The notes beneath the pieces were generated by a model that did no database searches, was not told the origin of the DNA, and saw only the letters and a list, made by a program, of their open reading frames with translations. From Nosema muscidifuracis (Eukaryota > Microsporidia > Nosematidae), in contig JAIOKI010000016.1 of NCBI GenBank assembly GCA_028335825.1, positions 186,001 through 250,000 on the forward strand: a stretch of DNA of 64,000 bases. Reading direction: 5' to 3'. Every line of letters starts with the position of its first letter. Position 1 is the first letter of the stretch. The position numbers were made by a program, and so were the translations under genes. Of the stretch, positions 59,740 through 64,000 are shown one piece after another.

Positions 59740-60005
59740 AAATGAAATTGAACAATAGAATAAATTAATACATAAAAATGAAAGTATAATCAATACATAA
59801 AAATGAAAGTATAAACTAATATATGAAAATAAATTATAATCAATACATAAAAATGAAAGTATAATCAATACATAAAAATAAAAGTATAATCAATACATAA
59901 AAATAAAAGTATAATCAATACATAAAAATAAAAGTATAATCAATACATGAAAATAAATTATAACTATTAAAATAAACTAATACATAAAAATAAAAGTATA
60001 ATATT
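59740..60005 (+). repeat. 25-bp tandem repeat, about nine units
   Basis: Units of AATCAATACATAAAAATAAA followed by AGTAT, with G for A in the earlier ones and ATGAAAATAAATT variants, are spaced by 25 bases in the core and less evenly at the sides. It lies between the starts and ends of two minus-strand genes. Confidence 0.8.
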
Positions 60006-60054
60006 TTAACCACTAGTAATCTAACAAATTAAATAATAAATTTAAAAAAATCAT

Positions 60055-62496
60055 TTAATTCAGTCTGACTTCTTTTACGACTCTTCCTAAAATATTACTC
60101 ATACTCTTTACAATATCTTCTTTACTAGATCTTATTCGACATTCTAAATTAATATAATCTTCATTTTTAGCCATACACACATTAAAAAATATGTCATTAT
60201 TTTGTCTAGTAGTTGAACATATATTGGCTACTAAAATATCCTCATTTTCTCTATAATCAACTACAGTTCCTTTTACACATTTATTAAAAATATTGAAAAC
60301 ATTTCTTAAACCAAATGATGATAAAACTTTGATAGAATAAACATTCTCCCATTCCATCTTCTTCCATAATTTCTTAAAATCTTCAGGTTTTAAGCTCTTA
60401 ATTTCTAAGAAATCTGATACATCTGTCTTTATTTCAGAAAAATTCAATGTAAAATTTTGATTTGCATATTCTCCACTTTCATTGGGATATTTAAAAGTAA
60501 CTGATCCATTAATAAATCCATTAGAACTGTTCAATATTCTAAATACTAATTTTTTAGTTATTACAGATCTTCCTTTCATATTTCCAGGCATTTCTACTGA
60601 TACAGCTCTTATGTTTTGACTTGTACCAAAATCAAATAACATATTCTGTAAATAATTATCTGTTTGGTTAATTAATAATAAATCAAGAATAATCTCATAT
60701 CTATTATAAATAACATCAGCTTCTACATAAATAGGATCAGATAGACCAGTAAGTTGTACTACATTATTAAGACTTTCATTTATATCTTCAGATACTAAAA
60801 ATCTTGATAATTTATCTATTTGTTCATTCTTCTTAATTTTTAATAGAGGAATTTCTAAGGGTTCACAAATATCTGTCTTTACTAAATTAGTTGTCTTCTT
60901 AATATTGTATGAAGAATATTTTTTACCTATTGTGAGAGATTTAATACATAAAAATAAAGTAGATTTGGTGCTCAAATCACAAAGATTTTCTAATTTTGTT
61001 AGACCTAAAAATAAAGCAATAATTTTAGCACAAAGATCTTCATCAAATTCTAAATTAAAATATATCTCTGTAAGAGATATACAAATAAATGAAATCAAAA
61101 ATCTATGATCCTTCTCAAATATCAAAAAATTTGATTCTTTTTTGTTCTGACAAATTTCATTGAATTTATCATCAATTATGCTAATAATTTTTTCAAAATT
61201 TTCTTTATCAGCAAACTTAATAAATATTTTGAAAATAGATCTTAAAATCTTTCCATACGTAATTTTTGATAAATCATTAACAAGAACTTCAACAATTTCA
61301 CGATCTTGAGATTTCTCTAATATACAATTTAATAAATTAAGAGATGAAAAAGCTAAACCAGGATTTTTTGATGTTAAATTTTTATAACAAATATTTTTAA
61401 CATCTTCATTAAAAATTCCAAATCTTGAAATAAATCCAATTAATTCATCTAATATCATTATTTCCATATTCCTATTTTTTAAATTCATTTTTTCGATTTC
61501 TGAATATTTTTGTGTAACAAAACTTAAAATTTGCAAGAAATCTTTAGTTTTACAAACTTCGAATGCAAATTTTATTGCTGACTTTGACATATCTAAATTG
61601 TACGGATTGATAAATTGTAAAGCATCGATACAATGTTTGGATAAATCAGTATTATCTTTAATTTTTGTTATACTTTCAAGTGCAATATCAAAATATTCTT
61701 CATGTTCTTTAATGTCTTGAAAAATTATATCAACATATTTTGATAGAATATAACTTTCATCTATCATATTAAGTAATTTTATACAACTTTCTAATCTTAC
61801 TTCTCCATTTTGATCATCCACAAATTGTTTTAAAAAACTTTCATTATCAATTTTATCAATAAAAAGAAGAGAAAGTTCTTTTCCTTTTGTATTTCCTACT
61901 TCTTGTGCATAAGAAAGTGCTTTTTTCTCATCAATCTTGTATAAAGAATAAAATGCTTGAGTCAAACAAAGTGGATCCATTTCTTTATATAAACTTTCAT
62001 AAAGAATATCTGATGTATCAGAAAATAAACCCATTTTTAAATTTATATTTCCTAAACAATAATAAGCACTTCTTCTTACATAACCAACTGAATGAGTAGT
62101 ATTTTCTTTTATAGATTTATAACAATTATTTAAAATAGTTTCTGATCTTAAAGTAGATACAAATTTTAAAGTAAATCCTCTGATAAATTCATTTGGACTT
62201 TCTAAATCTTTTCTAATTTGATTATTCAACAATAAAAATTCACCTTCATTCATTAAAGGTGCATATAATTCTAAAAAATAATATAAAAGTCTTTTTAGCT
62301 CATTATTCTCCATCATAAGTACTTCTTTTACTACTGTGTGTATACAAGATTCACTAGATTTTCCTTGACTAATATGTGTTATTAATTCTTTCATACCTTC
62401 TATTTTCTTTAGAATTTCTTTAGATTCGATTAGTTCAATAATTTTATCTTCAGAGAGATCTGAAGAGTTTGAAATATACAATGAGGTTTTAAACAT
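60055..62496 (-). CDS. SEC26: coatomer subunit beta (COPI)
   Basis: 813 residues. The N-terminal two thirds are HEAT/ARM repeats of the adaptor-trunk type; RKDLESPNEFIRGFTLKF at about 96-113 and VGYVRRSAYYCLGNI at about 139-153 are diagnostic of beta-COP rather than gamma-COP. The C-terminal appendage-like part includes LDLLLINQTDNYLQNMLFDF and SDFLEIKSLKPEDFKKLWKK with MEWENV, as in beta-COP. It forms the F-subcomplex with delta, gamma and zeta and binds Arf1. Yeast Sec26 has 973 residues. CCC stands before the ATG on the minus strand. With beta'-COP at 54 kb, two COPI subunits lie within 9 kb. Confidence 0.93.
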   Translation of the reverse strand: MFKTSLYISNSSDLSEDKIIELIESKEILKKIEGMKELITHISQGKSSESCIHTVVKEVLMMENNELKRLLYYFLELYAPLMNEGEFLLLNNQIRKDLESPNEFIRGFTLKFVSTLRSETILNNCYKSIKENTTHSVGYVRRSAYYCLGNINLKMGLFSDTSDILYESLYKEMDPLCLTQAFYSLYKIDEKKALSYAQEVGNTKGKELSLLFIDKIDNESFLKQFVDDQNGEVRLESCIKLLNMIDESYILSKYVDIIFQDIKEHEEYFDIALESITKIKDNTDLSKHCIDALQFINPYNLDMSKSAIKFAFEVCKTKDFLQILSFVTQKYSEIEKMNLKNRNMEIMILDELIGFISRFGIFNEDVKNICYKNLTSKNPGLAFSSLNLLNCILEKSQDREIVEVLVNDLSKITYGKILRSIFKIFIKFADKENFEKIISIIDDKFNEICQNKKESNFLIFEKDHRFLISFICISLTEIYFNLEFDEDLCAKIIALFLGLTKLENLCDLSTKSTLFLCIKSLTIGKKYSSYNIKKTTNLVKTDICEPLEIPLLKIKKNEQIDKLSRFLVSEDINESLNNVVQLTGLSDPIYVEADVIYNRYEIILDLLLINQTDNYLQNMLFDFGTSQNIRAVSVEMPGNMKGRSVITKKLVFRILNSSNGFINGSVTFKYPNESGEYANQNFTLNFSEIKTDVSDFLEIKSLKPEDFKKLWKKMEWENVYSIKVLSSFGLRNVFNIFNKCVKGTVVDYRENEDILVANICSTTRQNNDIFFNVCMAKNEDYINLECRIRSSKEDIVKSMSNILGRVVKEVRLN

Positions 62497-62939
62497 TAAG
62501 GGTAAAAATTAAGCAGATAATATTAATTATTTACCCTATAAAAATTACTTGAAATATGTTTACCCTATAGTGAAATATTTTCAAGAACTTAGTTTTTCTA
62601 TAAGTTCGACTTTAAAAACTTAATTTCTAAACTAAATTTCTCAGACTTAATTTTTCAGACTTAATTTTTCAGAGTTATTTTCTTAATATTCAAAAATTTA
62701 GTTCCTCAATACTAAATTTCTTAGACTTAATTTTTTAAAGTTATTTTCTTAATTTTTCAAAGTTATTTTTTAATATTCAAAAACCTAATCCTTCAATATT
62801 CATAAACTTAATTCATTAACCTTTAAAATTGTTTTCTTATTAAATTATCTCTCATAATTTTTTTTATCATCTTCTCATTTTTTTTTTATTTTTATGTGTT
62901 CTAAAAATTTTATTTTTTTTTAAAATCTTTACCCCAAAA
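62497..62939. other. T-rich spacer between divergent genes
   Basis: Made of recurring CAGACTTAATTTTT, AGTTATTTTCTTAATATTCA and TAAATTTCTTAGACTTAA words, a loose tandem repeat. Both ends carry a CCC start-site motif, one for each neighbouring gene. Confidence 0.55.
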
Positions 62940-63953
62940 ATGTCAGCTTCAGATTTCCGAGTTTTAGAGCCATTAATTGCACACAAAAACGGAGTTACTT
63001 GTTTACAGAAGAAACGCAATAATTCATCTGATGTATTATTCAGTGCATCCAAAGATAAATCTGTTTTGTACTGGTCACTTGATACTGAAAATGAAGGTGA
63101 GTACGGTAAATTATATAAGGAGTTTGCTGGTAAGCATAATAAACAGATCACTGGAATAGCTGTTTCTTCTAATAATGATATGATGGTTTCAGTAGGTGCT
63201 GATAAAATGGGATATATTTGGGATGTCAATACTAAAGAATGTACTGCTGAATTAAAAGGACATGAACGTGATATTTTGGCTGTTAGTATTAATAAAGATA
63301 ATGATAAGATTGTCACTGGATCAGTAGATTGTTCTATTAAGTTATGGAATACTAAAGGAGATTTAATTAATACATTTGGACCAGGATTTGATAGATGTCA
63401 TAAGAATTGGGTTACTTGTTTAGAATTTGACTCACAGGATGAAAATATTTTATATTCTGGATCTAAGGATGGTACAGTTAAAATGTGGGATATTGAGAAT
63501 GGTACTCTTCTTCGTACTTACATGGAAGGAAATGTTATTGATTACGAAAAATATACTGAAGAGCATGGTGAACAACCAAAAGATCACGATCTCTCTCTTA
63601 GTGTTACATCTCTTGCTTTTAGAGATGGAGGTAATTTCCTCATCTATGGTGGAAAAAATAATAAGGTTTACATTGTCAAGTTAGATACTAACGAATGTGT
63701 TGGTACAGTTGTAGTAGAGAATACTGTCAGATCAGTAGCTTCTATTGAATCATTTGCTGGAGTAGCTATTGGTACTGATGATTCTATTTATATATATGAT
63801 GTATGCAATAGAAGTATTGTTGCAACTCATAGTCTTCTTGGATTAGGAAGAGGAATATCTTGTAATTCAATTGTCAACAAGGGAGATGTTCTTTACTGCG
63901 GGTTATCGAACGGACAGATTTATACTTTAGAATATTCTAAGAGAAACGAATAA
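62940..63953 (+). CDS. RACK1/Asc1-like ribosomal WD40 protein
   Basis: 337 residues forming seven WD blades. Family marks are L-x-G/A-H-x-x-G/x-V-T-C-L in blade 1 ([11 protein letters not shown]), [48 protein letters not shown] with [17 protein letters not shown], and [20 protein letters not shown], all in the order and spacing of RACK1. RACK1 sits on the head of the 40S subunit near the mRNA exit and takes part in signalling and ribosome quality control. An insert of about 20 charged residues ([16 protein letters not shown]) in blade 6 is unusual. CCCC is found five bases before the ATG. Confidence 0.94.
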   Translation: MSASDFRVLEPLIAHKNGVTCLQKKRNNSSDVLFSASKDKSVLYWSLDTENEGEYGKLYKEFAGKHNKQITGIAVSSNNDMMVSVGADKMGYIWDVNTKECTAELKGHERDILAVSINKDNDKIVTGSVDCSIKLWNTKGDLINTFGPGFDRCHKNWVTCLEFDSQDENILYSGSKDGTVKMWDIENGTLLRTYMEGNVIDYEKYTEEHGEQPKDHDLSLSVTSLAFRDGGNFLIYGGKNNKVYIVKLDTNECVGTVVVENTVRSVASIESFAGVAIGTDDSIYIYDVCNRSIVATHSLLGLGRGISCNSIVNKGDVLYCGLSNGQIYTLEYSKRNE

Positions 63954-64000
63954 AAGATTTAATTTAAAGTCAAATATTTTTATTTAATTATCTTAAAGAA

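Overview
The window is from a microsporidian nuclear genome, most likely the Nosema/Vairimorpha group. The small-subunit rRNA is short, prokaryote-sized and closely Nosema-like. There is no separate 5.8S gene: that sequence is fused to the LSU. The DNA is extremely AT-rich, the proteins are compact, I see no spliceosomal introns, and a nucleotide (ADP/ATP) transporter typical of intracellular energy parasites is present. Many genes carry a CCC or TCCTT motif a few bases before the ATG, a known microsporidian start-site signal.

Layout. 1-4265: one rDNA unit (SSU, about 170-bp ITS, LSU) on the + strand. 4395-12650: a head-to-tail array of APE-type non-LTR retrotransposons (LINEs) directly downstream of the LSU, made of an old 5'-truncated copy, two nearly identical long copies with open reading frames, and a run of very short tail-only units. 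The 3' UTR folds into hairpins that differ in sequence between old and young copies but keep their pairing. 12764-23900: gene-sparse, with an unknown acidic protein, an SPX-EXS phosphate exporter, a DHHC palmitoyltransferase, a RING-H2 ligase, tRNA-Asn and a GATA factor, separated by long AT-rich spacers with tandem repeats.

23900-32400: a denser block. It holds a SAC phosphoinositide phosphatase, an RPA3-like OB-fold protein, tRNA-Gly, two D-aminoacyl-tRNA deacylase paralogues (one lacking the Gly-cisPro motif), two secreted glutaredoxin-like proteins, a secreted GNAT acetyltransferase, a ceramide synthase, the nucleotide transporter, a DPM3-like subunit and RNA polymerase I subunit RPA12. 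32400-39243: a gene desert with a 720-bp duplicated repeat, 5S rRNA on the minus strand and one small unknown membrane protein.

39244-64000: housekeeping genes with short repeat-filled spacers. They are an Ssn6/Cyc8-like TPR protein, TyrRS, the TAH18 diflavin reductase, tRNA-Leu, an anillin/Bud4-like PH protein, a third secreted glutaredoxin-like protein, a large secreted unknown, a pseudokinase-like protein, beta'-COP, CAF-1 p60, a DRG1 GTPase, Rab geranylgeranyltransferase beta, beta-COP and RACK1. Together they show a parasite that keeps core vesicle traffic (COPI beta and beta', Rab prenylation, SAC phosphatase, palmitoylation), chromatin assembly and translation quality control, imports host nucleotides and handles phosphate by a dedicated exporter. 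The least explained parts are the rDNA-linked LINE array and the secreted thioredoxin-fold proteins.
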